Source: Limnohabitans sp. 15K (GTDB lineage: Bacteria > Pseudomonadota > Gammaproteobacteria > Burkholderiales > Burkholderiaceae_C). Taken from it: a stretch of 64,000 bases of DNA. The translations under genes were made by a program, and so were the position numbers. Below are positions 34,947-43,922 of this stretch, piece by piece. Location: contig NZ_NESM01000003.1 in NCBI RefSeq assembly GCF_002778285.1, positions 1-64,000 of the forward strand. Reading direction: 5' to 3'. Each line of letters starts with the position of its first letter. Positions within the stretch are counted from its first letter, which is position 1. The notes beneath the pieces were generated by a model. That model saw only the letters and a list, made by a program, of their open reading frames with translations, was not told the DNA's origin and did not search any database.

Positions 34947-35144
34947 ATGTGGAAAATTGCTGTTGGATTCGCGATCTTTGCTGCTTTGGCTATTTATGTG
35001 ATCAGCAAGGGCGGTGACAGCCTGGACATGAGCGGCGAAAAGCACGGCGCTGATGCAGTCCATGTGGAACCCGCCAAAGCAGACGCTTCTGCACCTGCAG
35101 CCCCCGCTGCTGCACCGGCCTCTGACGCCAGCGCTGCCAAGTAA
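34947..35144 (+). CDS. Small membrane-anchored Ala/Pro-rich protein
   Basis: A 65-residue protein (66 if the ATG at 34944 is used). One membrane helix (WKIAVGFAIFAALAIYVI, about 2-19) is followed by a hydrophilic tail rich in Ala, Pro and Asp (KADASAPAAPAAAPASDASAAK). GGAGA lies 6-7 bases before 34947, which favours that start. No family is recognised. It has its own upstream and downstream terminators, so it is a single-gene unit. Confidence 0.65.
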   Translation: MWKIAVGFAIFAALAIYVISKGGDSLDMSGEKHGADAVHVEPAKADASAPAAPAAAPASDASAAK

Positions 35145-35187
35145 GCGCACCAGCATCCCAGGGCTTAGGGCTCTGGCGATTGCCCCA

Positions 35188-35214
35188 AAGCCACGCCAAC
35201 GCGTGGCTTTTTTC
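35188..35214 (+). terminator. Terminator of the small membrane-protein gene
   Basis: AAGCCACGC (35188-35196) and GCGTGGCTT (35201-35209) form a perfect stem with a CAAC loop, followed by T4. Confidence 0.85.
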
Positions 35215-35215
35215 T

Positions 35216-35289
35216 TGTGGGAGCGGCGCCCCCGCCGCGATGATGGCTTTGCAGACCACGTTGATCGCCCCGAGGGCGGGGCTCCCACA
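35216..35289. repeat. REP/BIME element
   Basis: TGTGGGAGC at the left, GCTCCCACA at the right, with the head (GGCGCC...GCCGCGATGA) and tail (ATCGCCCCGAGGGCGG) hairpins inside. Same family as the element at 18591 and those around the RAYT gene. Confidence 0.85.
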
Positions 35290-35310
35290 TATCCACGAAA
35301 GACTTTTTCC

Positions 35311-35340
35311 TTGTAGGAGCGACGCCCCCGTCGCGAAAAG
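35311..35340. repeat. Half REP element (head only)
   Basis: TTGTAGGAGCGACGCCCCCG followed by TCGCGA matches the head half of the REP family. The inverted tail half is missing. Confidence 0.65.
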
Positions 35341-35404
35341 CTTCGCCAACACAGTTCATCGGCGCACCCTAGAATGTTTGGCCTTCACCCCATAAAGCCC
35401 GTCC

Positions 35405-38400
35405 ATGTCCCAAGGTCTCATCCGCATCCGTGGTGCCCGTCAGCACAACCTCAAAAACATCGATCTGGACATCCGCACGGGTGAGTTGACCGTGGTCACC
35501 GGCCCCAGCGGCTCCGGCAAGTCGAGCCTGGTGTTTGACACGCTGTACGCCGAAGGCCAGCGCCGCTATGTAGAGACCTTCAGTGCCTACGCCCGCCAGT
35601 TTTTGGACCGAATGGACAAACCAGCGGTGGACAAGGTCGAAGGCGTGCCCCCAGCCATTGCCATTGACCAGACCAACCCGGTGCGCAGCTCGCGTTCCAC
35701 CGTGGGCACCATGACCGAGTTGAACGACCACCTGAAGTTGTTGTTCGCCCGCTTGGGCCAGCTGTTCGACAAAGACACCGCGCAGCCCGTACGCCACGAC
35801 AACCCCGACACGATTTACGCCGAGCTCGCACAACGTGCCGCTCAAGCGGTCGACCCGCGCCTGTACCTGACCTTTCCGGTGGAGCTGCCCGCGAACACCA
35901 GCGCTGAGCAGGTTGAGCAGTGGTTATCTGCCAGCGGCTTCACCAAGGTGCAGGCCGAACGCGAAGTGGCCACACCCACCGGCCCGCGCAAAGTGCTGGA
36001 CGTGATCGCCGACCGTTTTCGCATCGGCACCGCAGAAAAAGCCCGCGTGGTTGAAGCCATCGAAGTGGCCCTCAAACGGGGCGGCCGCCTGAATGTGTAT
36101 GCAGAGAAATTGGGGTCAGATCCCAATTTCTCCGCTGCTTCTTCCCCTGAGCCCGCCTTTGACCTCTGGCGTTTCTCAACGGGCCTGCATTGCCCCGACA
36201 GCGACCAGCGTTATACCGACCCGATCCCGTCGATGTTTTCCTTCAACTCGGCGGTGGGGGCGTGCGAGACCTGCCGCGGCTTTGGGCGCGTGATCGGGGT
36301 CGATTACGGTTTGGTCATTCCCAACCCCAAGCTCACGCTGCGAGCCGGGGCCATCAAGACGCTGCAAACCCCCGCATGGCAAGAGAACCAGGACGACCTG
36401 ATGCGCCACGCCGAGGCCGCAGGCATTCCGCGCGACACCGCCTGGGACAAGCTGACGCAGGCGCAACAAGATTGGGTGATCAACGGCTCGCCCGAGTGGA
36501 AGGGCCGCTGGAACCACCAGTGGTATGGCGTGAAGCGTTTCTTCGAGTACCTGGAGAGCAAAGCCTACAAAATGCACATCCGGGTGCTCTTGTCCAAGTA
36601 CCGCAGCTACACCGAATGCCCAACGTGCCAAGGGGCACGTTTGAAGACCGAGAGTTTGCTCTGGCGCATTGGCAGCCATTCGGATGCCGATGGGGTTTTG
36701 CCAGTGGAAAAACGCTTCATGCCTGCGGGCGTGAAGTGGACCCGTGCACAGTTGGAGGCGCTGCCGGGTTTGAGCTTGCACGACATGATGATCATGCCGC
36801 TGGACCGGTTGCGTTTGTTCTTTGATCGGGTGTCGTCTTCGGGTCATTTGGGGCAGGCTGCTGTGGGTATGGCAGGGGAGGCTCCGGCCGGGGATGGGCT
36901 GGGCTCCTCATACGGCGGGGGTACGCCAAAATCGTCGCCCAGCCCATCCCCGGCCGAAGCCGTAGGAGGCGTTGCGCAAGCAGAAGTACAAGCACAGGCA
37001 CAGGCAGCGACAGAGATGTCGCGAGACGATCGATCGACCACAAGGTCTGCGTCAGAGCGGGGGGCGGGCGACGATTTTGGCGTACCCCCGCCTCATGAGG
37101 AGCCCGCCCCCCGCTCTGATGCAGACCGCTCCTCCGAAGAAACCACGAAAGAAAACAGTAACGGCCCCAGCGCCGAACAAAAAGCCCTGCAACTGCTGCT
37201 CGAAGAAATCACCACTCGCCTCAAATACCTGTGCGACGTCGGCATTGGCTACCTCACCCTCGACCGCCAAAGCCGGACGCTCAGCGGCGGCGAGGTGCAG
37301 CGCATCAACCTCACCACCGCCTTGGGCACCAGCCTGGTCAACACCTTGTTTGTTCTGGACGAGCCCAGCATCGGCCTGCACCCGCGTGACATGCACCGCA
37401 TCACCTTGGCCATGCACCGCCTGCGCGACGCGGGCAACACACTGGTCGTGGTCGAGCACGACCCGGCCGTGATGATGGCCGCCGACCGCATGATCGACAT
37501 GGGCCCCGGCCCCGGCGAGCGTGGCGGGCAAATCGTATTCGACGGCACCACCGCCGACCTGCGCAATGCCGATACGCTCACGGGTGCTTATCTGGGTGGC
37601 CGTAAACAAGTGGGCCTAGGCTTCAAGCGCATGGTGAGCGACAGCACGCCGCGTTTGATTCTGGAGGGCGCTCGCGAGCACAACCTGCAAAACATCAGCG
37701 TGGATTTTCCGCTGCAGCGCTTGGTCACCATCACTGGCGTCAGCGGCTCGGGCAAGTCGAGTTTGATCCAGGACGTGCTGGCCCCGGCGCTCATGCGCCA
37801 CTTTGGCAAAGCCACCGAAACACCCGGCGCGCACGACCGCCTGCTGGGCGCTGACCACCTGAGCGATGTGGTGTTTGTGGATCAGTCGCCCATCGGCAAA
37901 ACCGCACGATCCAACCCGGTGAGCTATGTGGGCGCGTGGGACGCGATTCGCGAGATTTTTGCGACCGCGCCGCTGTCGCGCCAGCGCGGCTACACGGCCA
38001 GCAAGTTCAGCTTCAACGGCGGTGATGGCCGCTGCCCCACCTGCGGCGGCTCGGGTTTTGAGCATGTCGAGATGCAGTTCTTGAGCGACGTGTATTTGCG
38101 TTGCCCCGACTGCGACGGCAAGCGCTATCGCCCTGAAATTCTAGAAATCACCGTTGAGCGCCAAGCCATCGGCGGTGACGTGCGCCACCTTAACGTGGCC
38201 GATGTGCTGAACCTCACGGTGAGTGAAGCCGCCGCCTTGTTCGCGCAAGACCGTGACGTGATCCGCGCCTTGCAGCCCATCGTCGATGTGGGCCTGGAGT
38301 ACGTGAAGCTGGGCCAGCCCGTGCCCACACTCTCGGGTGGCGAGGCGCAGCGCCTCAAGCTCGCGGGCTTTTTGGCCGAGGCCGCCAAAAGCGCCTCCAA

Positions 38401-41400
38401 GAGCCGCCAGAGTCTGGCGCGCAAAGGCACGCTGTTTTTGTTTGACGAACCGACCACGGGTCTGCACTTTGACGACATCGCCAAGCTCATGCGGGCTTTG
38501 CGTAAGTTGCTCGAAGCAGGGCATTCGCTCATCGTCATCGAGCACAACTTGGACGTGATCCGCGCCAGCGACTGGCTGATCGACTTGGGGCCAGAGGGCG
38601 GTTACGCCGGGGGCCTGATCGTGGCCGAGGGCACGCCAGACGATGTGCGCCAACATGCGACCTCTCATACGGGGCTGGCGTTGCGTGAGTACGCCGAGTC
38701 GATGGGGGAGGTGTTCGGTGTTGCTGAGAGTTTGGGTTCCTATGGGGGCGAGGCTGCGGTGTCAGCGGGTTCCTCATACGGCGGGGGTACGCCAAAATCG
38801 TCATCCGCTGACACCGCAGCCTCGCTGGCGAGCGTTCGAGGCGGCGTGGGTGCCTCCTCACTGGCGCCGGTTGCTCGGCGCGCTCCTTTGCTCAACAACA
38901 ACATCCAGATCGTCAACGCCAAAGAACACAACCTCAAAAACCTGAGCGTCAACATCCCGCGTGGCAGCTTCAACGTGGTCACCGGCGTGAGTGGTTCCGG
39001 CAAATCCACGTTGGCGTTTGACATCTTGTTCAACGAAGGCCAGCGCCGTTATTTGGAAAGCCTGAACGCCTACGCCCGCAGCATCGTGCAGCCTGCAGGC
39101 CGCCCTGAGGTGGATGCGGTGTATGGAATTCCGCCCACCGTGGCCATTGAGCAGCGCCTGTCACGTGGTGGCCGCAAATCCACCGTGGGCACCACCACCG
39201 AGGTCTGGCATTTCTTACGCTTGCTCTATGTGAAGCTGGGCATTCAGCATTGCGTGCACGACAACACCCCCGTGCAGCCCCAAACTCCTGACAGCATCAT
39301 CGCGCAGCTGATGACGCAGTTCAAGGGCCAGCACATTGGCCTGTTGGCGCCGCTGGTGGTCAACCGCAAAGGCATTTACACCGAGTTGGCCGAATGGGCG
39401 CGGCCTCGCGGCTACACCCACCTGCGTGTGGATGGCGACTTTTTACCGACACAAGCATTCCCCCGCATCGACCGCTTCAAGGAACACAACATCGAGCTGC
39501 CCGTGGCCAGTCTCGATGTGCTGCCCACCAACGAAACCGCCCTGCGCCAAGCGCTGACCAAAACGTTGGAGCATGGCAAAGGCGTGGTGCATGTGCTGAG
39601 CGATTTGGACGGTTTGCGCGAAGCCATGTTCAGTGGCGAGTCCACCGCCCGCATCGGCCAGCACCGCGTCTTCTCCACACTGCGGGCTTGCCCGGCCTGC
39701 GACACCTCGTATGCCGAACTCGACCCACGCTTGTTTTCGTACAACAGCAAACACGGCTGGTGCCCCGACTGCGTGGGCACGGGCGTCAAGCTCAGCAAAG
39801 ACGAACGCAAAGTGTTTGACGATTCGGTGCAAGACGACAAGGACAAAGGTCGCGAGAAAACTTTTGCCGAACCCGAAATCGAAGACTTGGCCAACGTGGC
39901 TTGCCCCAGCTGCGAAGGCACCCGCCTGAATGCCACGGCGCGTGCCGTGCGCTTGGGCTCAGCGCCTGGTCAGGGCTGGCGCATCACCGACATCGCCAGT
40001 TTGTCGGTGACCGATGTCCGGCATTGGGTGGACAAGTTGCAGCTCACCGGCCGCGACGCCGACATCGCCCGCGACTTGGTGCCCGAAATCAAAAGCCGTT
40101 TGGAGTTTTTGGAAGAAGTGGGCTTGGGTTACCTCACGCTCGACCGGGGTGCGCCCACGCTCTCGGGCGGCGAGGCGCAGCGCATCCGCTTGGCCGCGCA
40201 ACTTGGCAGCAACTTGCAGGGTGTGTGCTACGTGTTGGACGAGCCCACCATTGGCTTGCACGCCCGCGACAACCGGATTTTGCTCAACGCTTTGCAAAGC
40301 CTCAGCGATAAGGGCAACACGCTGGTGGTGGTGGAGCACGACGAAGACACGATTCGCCGCGCCGACCACATCATCGACATTGGCCCGAGTGCGGGCAAAC
40401 GCGGTGGCCGCTTGGTGGCACAAGGCTCGGTGTCCGACATCACGGCTTCGGCCGATTCACAAACCGGTCGCTATTTGCTGCATGCGATGAAGCATCCGAT
40501 GCAAGTTCGCAGGTCGGTGTCGGTCTCGCCACGGGGCGATGGGCTGGGCTCCTCATATGTCGGGGGTACGCCAAAATCGTCGCCCAGCCCATCACCCCAT
40601 GCCGAGACACCGGCGTCGCCGATGCAATGGCTCACACTGACAGGCGCCAACTTGCACAACCTGCGCCAAGTCGATGTGCAAGTGCCACTCAAACGATTGG
40701 TCGCCGTCACCGGTGTCAGCGGCTCCGGCAAGTCCACGCTGGCCCGCGATGTGCTGCTGGCCAATGTGCAGGCGCTGGTCAGCCAGCGCTCCACTTTTGC
40801 AGGCCGCACCGCACAAGACGCGGGTCAGCGTGTGGCCTTGACCGCGTGCAGCGATGTGCAAGGCTTTGAAACCATCGACCGCGTGCTTGAAGTCGACCAA
40901 ACCCCGATTGGCAAAACACCGCGTTCGTGCCCCGCCACCTACATCGGCTTTTGGGACACTATCCGCAAACTGTTTGCCGAAACCCTCGAGGCTAAAGCCC
41001 GTGGCTACGCCGCAGGGCGCTTCAGCTTCAACACCGGCGAAGGCCGCTGCCCGAGTTGCGAAGGGCAGGGCATGCGCACCATCGAGATGAGCTTCTTGCC
41101 CGATGTAAAAGTGCATTGCGAAACCTGCCGTGGTGCCCGTTTCAACCCTGAGACCTTGGCGGTCACTTGGCGTGGCAAGAGCATTGGTGATGTGCTGCAG
41201 ATGGAAGTGGACGAAGCAGTGGACTTCTTCGCCACCATGCCCAGCATCGCGCATCCGCTGCAGCTGCTCAAAGACGTGGGCTTGGGCTACCTCACCTTGG
41301 GCCAACCTTCACCCACGCTCAGCGGCGGCGAGGCCCAGCGCATCAAGCTGGTGACCGAGCTGACCAAAGTGCGCGACGAAGTGGGCAAGCGCGGCAACAA

Positions 41401-41686
41401 AGCCCCGCACACGCTGTATGTGCTGGACGAACCCACCGTTGGCCTGCACATGGCCGACGTGGACAAGCTCATCAGCGTGCTGCACCGTTTGGTCAACGCT
41501 GGTCACAGCGTGATCGTGATCGAGCACGACCTGGACGTGATCGCCGAAGCCGACTGGGTGATTGACCTGGGGCCAGAAGGCGGTAACGCCGGTGGCTGCA
41601 TCGTCGCCGCCATGACGCCCGAGGCGCTGGTGATCCTAGGCACCCATACCGGTAAGGCCCTGGCGCCCGTACTGGCGCGGGTCTAA
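35405..41686 (+). CDS. uvrA: UvrA, two full-length copies fused in one chain
   Basis: 2093 residues, over twice the usual 940. It holds four ABC modules, each with a Walker A (at about 33, 778, 1194 and 1770, e.g. [18 protein letters not shown]) and a LSGGE signature (about 626, 976, 1586 and 1972). Zinc-finger CxxC pairs are present in both halves (e.g. CPTCGGSG...[14 protein letters not shown]...CETCRG). Residues 1-1110 form copy 1 and 1150-2093 copy 2, so the chain mimics the UvrA dimer that scans DNA for damage and loads UvrB. The copies have diverged (start [16 protein letters not shown] against [16 protein letters not shown]). Linkers at about 494-574, 1115-1140 and 1706-1736 carry palindromic DNA insertions that stay in frame; residues 234-243 carry another. 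Fused UvrA forms are, to my knowledge, known in this order. The flanking and internal repeats are the odd part. Confidence 0.93.
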   Translation: MSQGLIRIRGARQHNLKNIDLDIRTGELTVVTGPSGSGKSSLVFDTLYAEGQRRYVETFSAYARQFLDRMDKPAVDKVEGVPPAIAIDQTNPVRSSRSTVGTMTELNDHLKLLFARLGQLFDKDTAQPVRHDNPDTIYAELAQRAAQAVDPRLYLTFPVELPANTSAEQVEQWLSASGFTKVQAEREVATPTGPRKVLDVIADRFRIGTAEKARVVEAIEVALKRGGRLNVYAEKLGSDPNFSAASSPEPAFDLWRFSTGLHCPDSDQRYTDPIPSMFSFNSAVGACETCRGFGRVIGVDYGLVIPNPKLTLRAGAIKTLQTPAWQENQDDLMRHAEAAGIPRDTAWDKLTQAQQDWVINGSPEWKGRWNHQWYGVKRFFEYLESKAYKMHIRVLLSKYRSYTECPTCQGARLKTESLLWRIGSHSDADGVLPVEKRFMPAGVKWTRAQLEALPGLSLHDMMIMPLDRLRLFFDRVSSSGHLGQAAVGMAGEAPAGDGLGSSYGGGTPKSSPSPSPAEAVGGVAQAEVQAQAQAATEMSRDDRSTTRSASERGAGDDFGVPPPHEEPAPRSDADRSSEETTKENSNGPSAEQKALQLLLEEITTRLKYLCDVGIGYLTLDRQSRTLSGGEVQRINLTTALGTSLVNTLFVLDEPSIGLHPRDMHRITLAMHRLRDAGNTLVVVEHDPAVMMAADRMIDMGPGPGERGGQIVFDGTTADLRNADTLTGAYLGGRKQVGLGFKRMVSDSTPRLILEGAREHNLQNISVDFPLQRLVTITGVSGSGKSSLIQDVLAPALMRHFGKATETPGAHDRLLGADHLSDVVFVDQSPIGKTARSNPVSYVGAWDAIREIFATAPLSRQRGYTASKFSFNGGDGRCPTCGGSGFEHVEMQFLSDVYLRCPDCDGKRYRPEILEITVERQAIGGDVRHLNVADVLNLTVSEAAALFAQDRDVIRALQPIVDVGLEYVKLGQPVPTLSGGEAQRLKLAGFLAEAAKSASKSRQSLARKGTLFLFDEPTTGLHFDDIAKLMRALRKLLEAGHSLIVIEHNLDVIRASDWLIDLGPEGGYAGGLIVAEGTPDDVRQHATSHTGLALREYAESMGEVFGVAESLGSYGGEAAVSAGSSYGGGTPKSSSADTAASLASVRGGVGASSLAPVARRAPLLNNNIQIVNAKEHNLKNLSVNIPRGSFNVVTGVSGSGKSTLAFDILFNEGQRRYLESLNAYARSIVQPAGRPEVDAVYGIPPTVAIEQRLSRGGRKSTVGTTTEVWHFLRLLYVKLGIQHCVHDNTPVQPQTPDSIIAQLMTQFKGQHIGLLAPLVVNRKGIYTELAEWARPRGYTHLRVDGDFLPTQAFPRIDRFKEHNIELPVASLDVLPTNETALRQALTKTLEHGKGVVHVLSDLDGLREAMFSGESTARIGQHRVFSTLRACPACDTSYAELDPRLFSYNSKHGWCPDCVGTGVKLSKDERKVFDDSVQDDKDKGREKTFAEPEIEDLANVACPSCEGTRLNATARAVRLGSAPGQGWRITDIASLSVTDVRHWVDKLQLTGRDADIARDLVPEIKSRLEFLEEVGLGYLTLDRGAPTLSGGEAQRIRLAAQLGSNLQGVCYVLDEPTIGLHARDNRILLNALQSLSDKGNTLVVVEHDEDTIRRADHIIDIGPSAGKRGGRLVAQGSVSDITASADSQTGRYLLHAMKHPMQVRRSVSVSPRGDGLGSSYVGGTPKSSPSPSPHAETPASPMQWLTLTGANLHNLRQVDVQVPLKRLVAVTGVSGSGKSTLARDVLLANVQALVSQRSTFAGRTAQDAGQRVALTACSDVQGFETIDRVLEVDQTPIGKTPRSCPATYIGFWDTIRKLFAETLEAKARGYAAGRFSFNTGEGRCPSCEGQGMRTIEMSFLPDVKVHCETCRGARFNPETLAVTWRGKSIGDVLQMEVDEAVDFFATMPSIAHPLQLLKDVGLGYLTLGQPSPTLSGGEAQRIKLVTELTKVRDEVGKRGNKAPHTLYVLDEPTVGLHMADVDKLISVLHRLVNAGHSVIVIEHDLDVIAEADWVIDLGPEGGNAGGCIVAAMTPEALVILGTHTGKALAPVLARV
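36104..36132. repeat. In-frame palindrome inside uvrA (GGTCAGATCC type)
   Basis: GAGAAATTGGG (36104-36114) and its exact complement CCCAATTTCTC (36122-36132) flank a 7-base loop. It encodes [10 protein letters not shown] between two conserved UvrA segments. Palindromes of the form TTGGGGTCAGA-CCCAA are, as I recall, common REP-type elements in beta-proteobacteria. It is unrelated to the four elements that share a 32-nt core. Confidence 0.6.
36886..36955 (+). repeat. uvrA palindromic coding element, copy a
   Basis: A 19-bp left arm (36886-36904, GGCCGGGGATGGGCTGGGC), a 32-nt core (36905-36936, ending GTACGCCAAAATCGTC) and the exact complement of the arm (36937-36955). Read in frame it gives [21 protein letters not shown]. 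It sits in a long low-complexity linker of the first ABC module. Confidence 0.85.
37044..37127 (-). repeat. uvrA palindromic coding element, copy b (inverted)
   Basis: The same 32-nt core lies in the opposite orientation at 37070-37101, two bases different from copy a. Its arms, 37044-37069 and 37102-37127, match over 26 bp with one mismatch and have a sequence unlike those of copies a and c. The reading frame crosses it as [15 protein letters not shown] with no stop. Confidence 0.85.
38748..38825 (+). repeat. uvrA palindromic coding element, copy c
   Basis: The core at 38771-38802 is identical to copy a. Its 23-bp arms (38748-38770, 38803-38825) pair with one mismatch and have yet another sequence (GCTGCGGTGTCAGCGG). 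It encodes [19 protein letters not shown] and lies at the junction of the two UvrA copies. Confidence 0.85.
40521..40612 (+). repeat. uvrA palindromic coding element, copy d
   Basis: The core at 40550-40581 differs from copy a by a few bases near its middle. The inner arms GATGGGCTGGGC (40538-40549) and its complement (40582-40593) are perfect and are shared with copy a. The outer arms are imperfect (GGTCTCG/CGAGAC). It encodes [19 protein letters not shown] between the two ABC modules of the second UvrA copy. Confidence 0.8.
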
Positions 41687-41688
41687 CC

Positions 41689-41765
41689 CTGTAGGAGCGA
41701 CGCCCTCGCCGCGATGAGGCCTTCGCAGACCACAACCCATCGCCCCGGGGGCGGGGCTCCTACAG
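41689..41765. repeat. REP/BIME element
   Basis: CTGTAGGAGC and GCTCCTACAG are the outer arms, with head (GACGCCCTCGCCGCGATGAG) and tail (CATCGCCCCGGGGGCGG) halves. It lies three bases after the uvrA stop codon. Confidence 0.88.
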
Positions 41766-41792
41766 AGTCCACCCCTGTGGGGTCATTTCCCC

Positions 41793-41871
41793 TTTGTGGG
41801 AGCGACGCCCTCGTCGCGATGAGGCCTTCGCAGACCACATCCCATCGCCCCGAGGGAGGGGCTCCCACAAA
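41793..41871. repeat. REP/BIME element
   Basis: TTTGTGGGAGC and GCTCCCACAAA are the outer arms. The inner sequence is nearly identical to the element at 41689, including the spacer GCCTTCGCAGACCACA. Confidence 0.88.
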
Positions 41872-41903
41872 AAGGCGTGACTCCAGCAAAAAAGTTTTGC
41901 CAC

Positions 41904-41932
41904 TTGTAGTAACGACGCCCTCCCCGCGATAA
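41904..41932. repeat. Degenerate half REP element
   Basis: TTGTAGTAACGACGCCCTCC followed by CCGCGAT resembles the head half with several changes. It lies 22 bases before the transposase start. Confidence 0.55.
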
Positions 41933-41953
41933 TTTTGGCAAGGAGGCGCGAAG

Positions 41954-42396
41954 ATGGCGGACACACCCCACTCGCACAGCTTGCGAGTGGGACGGCACAC
42001 GCAAGCCGGGCAAATCTATCTGCTGACCACGGTCACTCTGGACCGACAGCCCTTTTTGCCGACTTTCAAGCGGCGCGTTGTTTGATCCGCTGCCTGCAGC
42101 ATGCCCAGCAGTTGCAGCACGCCGACACCTTGGCATTTGTGGTCATGCCTGACCATCTGCACTGGCTCATGCAATTGGGCCCAAGCACCGATTTGTCTCG
42201 TTGCATGGCGGGAGTCAAATCAGTCTGCGCAAGGCAGCTGGGCATGGCGTTATGGCAAAAAGGTTTTCACGACCACGCGGTTCGCAAAGAGGAAGATATG
42301 CCCGCGCTGGCACGGTATGTGGTCGCCAACCCCGTGCGAGCTGGTTTGGTCGAGCGAGTGGGTCAATATCCGCATTGGGACGCGATCTGGTTGTGA
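41954..42396 (+). pseudogene. REP-associated tyrosine transposase (RAYT), frameshifted
   Basis: AAGGAGG stands 8 bases before the ATG at 41954. This frame reads HSLRVGRHTQAGQIYLLTTV, the usual RAYT N-terminus, but stops at 42083. The rest of the protein (LFADFQAARCLIRCLQ, then VVMPDHLHWLMQL with the HUH-like His-x-His, and VVANPVRAGLVERVG to 42396) is in the -1 frame. The break falls at or near CCCTTTTT (42050-42057), so a one-base loss in a homopolymer is the likely cause. REP elements flank it on both sides, the expected layout for a RAYT and its substrates. Whether it still works by slippage is unknown. Confidence 0.85.
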
Positions 42397-42436
42397 TGCG
42401 TCCATCGCTTTCGCCCCGGGGACAAAAGAGCCCCAT

Positions 42437-42498
42437 TCGCCCCGAGGGCGGGGCTCCTACAGAGTCAGGGCAATCGCCCCGAGGGCGGGGCTCCTACA
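42437..42498. repeat. Two REP tail halves in tandem
   Basis: TCGCCCCGAGGGCGGGGCTC followed by CTACA occurs twice in direct order, at 42437-42461 and 42474-42498, separated by a short spacer. Head halves are absent here. Confidence 0.8.
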
Positions 42499-42577
42499 TT
42501 TGTGGGAGCGGCGCCCTCGCCGCGATGAGTCCTTCTCAGACCTAAGGCAATCGCCCCGAGGGCGGGGCTCCTACAAA
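42499..42577. repeat. REP/BIME element
   Basis: TTTGTGGGAGC and GCTCCTACAAA bracket a head (GGCGCCCTCGCCGCGATGAG) and a tail (AATCGCCCCGAGGGCGG). It ends ten bases before the methyltransferase stop codon. Confidence 0.88.
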
Positions 42578-42586
42578 TCAGGGGCG

Positions 42587-43750
42587 TTAGACGCCCAGGC
42601 GCCAAAGCGACGTGACCTCAGCCGACCGCGCTGCGTGCAGCGGGTCGGTGGCGTCTTGGGCTTTGGGGTGGCGGGGTTGGGTGTCCAGGCGGCCCAAGAC
42701 TTTGAGGCCCGCTTCGTCGATCCAGCCTTGCAGCTCGGCGCGGGTGCGCAAACCCAGGTGTTCTGCCAAATCCGACAAAATCAACCAGCCTTCGCCCCCG
42801 GGGCACAAGTGGCTGGCCAGCCCGGCCAGAAAGCCCTTGAGCATTTGGCTGCCTTCGTCATAAACCGCTTGCTCCAACAAAGATGTGGGGCGTGCAGGCA
42901 ACCACGGCGGGTTGCACACCACCAAGGCCGCTTGCCCGGGCGGGAATACGTCGGTCTTGAGCAGTTCGACCTGCCCGGTCAATTCCAGACGTTGCAGGTT
43001 GTCTTTGGCGCAAGACAAAGCGCGGTCCGACATGTCGGTGGCCAACACTCGCTCCACGCCTCGCCGCACCAACACCGCCGACAGCACACCCGTGCCAGTG
43101 CCGATGTCAAACGCCAAGGAGGTGCTTTGCAAGGCGGCGGGCAAAGGTGCCTTTGCCACCAAATCCACATATTCGCCGCGAACGGGTGAAAACACCCCGT
43201 AATGCGGGTGAATTCGCTGGTCTGTGCCGCCCAGGGCCGCCACCTCAACGCCGTTTTTGCGCCATTCGTGCGCCCCAATCAAGCCTTGCAAAACGCGCAA
43301 TGGCACCACGCCGTTTTGGCCGTCACCTCGCCCCCAGGCCTCGTTGCAAGCCTGCTTGACGTCGGGCGCACGGCGCAAAGCAATGCTGTAGTCGTCCTTC
43401 AACTCGATCAACAACGAGTTCAAAACCCGGGAACGCTGGGACTGGGCCAGGCGGTGCGCGTGAAAACCCGTGGCAGGGTCGACAGGTGCGTCGGCTTGGT
43501 TTTTGCCGCGGGTTTTGCGCTTGGCGGGTTTGTCCAGCCTGCGCACCATGGCCTGCAAAAGCAAGCGCGCGTTCTGAAAATCACCCTTCCACAACAAGCC
43601 GGTGCCTTCGCAGGCCAGGCGGTACGCCGTGTCGGCCGCGAGCGTGTCGTCGGCCAGCACCACGCGCTTCGGGGGGGTGTGTTCGGCACGCCAAGAGGCG
43701 GTGCGTTGTTTGCCGTTTTCTTCCCAGTTCAGCGGGGTCGTTTGGTTCAT
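42587..43750 (-). CDS. Class I SAM-dependent methyltransferase (RlmG/HemK-like)
   Basis: About 387 residues. The C-terminal half is a Rossmann methyltransferase with motif I LAFDIGTGTGVLSAVLV and motif IV VVCNPPWLPA; NPPW/Y marks enzymes that methylate nitrogen in nucleic acids or glutamine. The N-terminal half resembles the non-catalytic domain found in RlmG/RsmC-type rRNA methyltransferases. Starts at 43750 and 43789 are both possible; 43750 is taken. It is convergent with the REP array and divergent from the polysaccharide genes. Confidence 0.78.
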   Translation of the reverse strand: MNQTTPLNWEENGKQRTASWRAEHTPPKRVVLADDTLAADTAYRLACEGTGLLWKGDFQNARLLLQAMVRRLDKPAKRKTRGKNQADAPVDPATGFHAHRLAQSQRSRVLNSLLIELKDDYSIALRRAPDVKQACNEAWGRGDGQNGVVPLRVLQGLIGAHEWRKNGVEVAALGGTDQRIHPHYGVFSPVRGEYVDLVAKAPLPAALQSTSLAFDIGTGTGVLSAVLVRRGVERVLATDMSDRALSCAKDNLQRLELTGQVELLKTDVFPPGQAALVVCNPPWLPARPTSLLEQAVYDEGSQMLKGFLAGLASHLCPGGEGWLILSDLAEHLGLRTRAELQGWIDEAGLKVLGRLDTQPRHPKAQDATDPLHAARSAEVTSLWRLGV

Positions 43751-43922
43751 GGGGCGTTCCCGAAGGTCTGGGTTAAAGCGCTTGATCATAAACAGCCCCG
43801 CGTCTGGGTGAGGCCCCTGCCACCGAAATGGTTATATATCTTGAAAATTACCTTTTGTTTCAGCTCAATGACAGCCTCAGCAGGCAAAATGCAGGTTCAT
43901 CCGCACCCAGCGGGAGTCACGA

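Noticed and set aside
42050..42057. CCCTTTTT as a programmed frameshift site of the RAYT gene
   Set aside because: It does not form a canonical X XXY YYZ heptamer in the zero frame and no downstream pseudoknot was evident. A plain one-base loss is simpler.
41689..42577. The regularly spaced repeats as a CRISPR array
   Set aside because: The repeats are long palindromes with head and tail halves in both orientations, spacers are short or shared and no cas genes are near. They fit REP/BIME elements.
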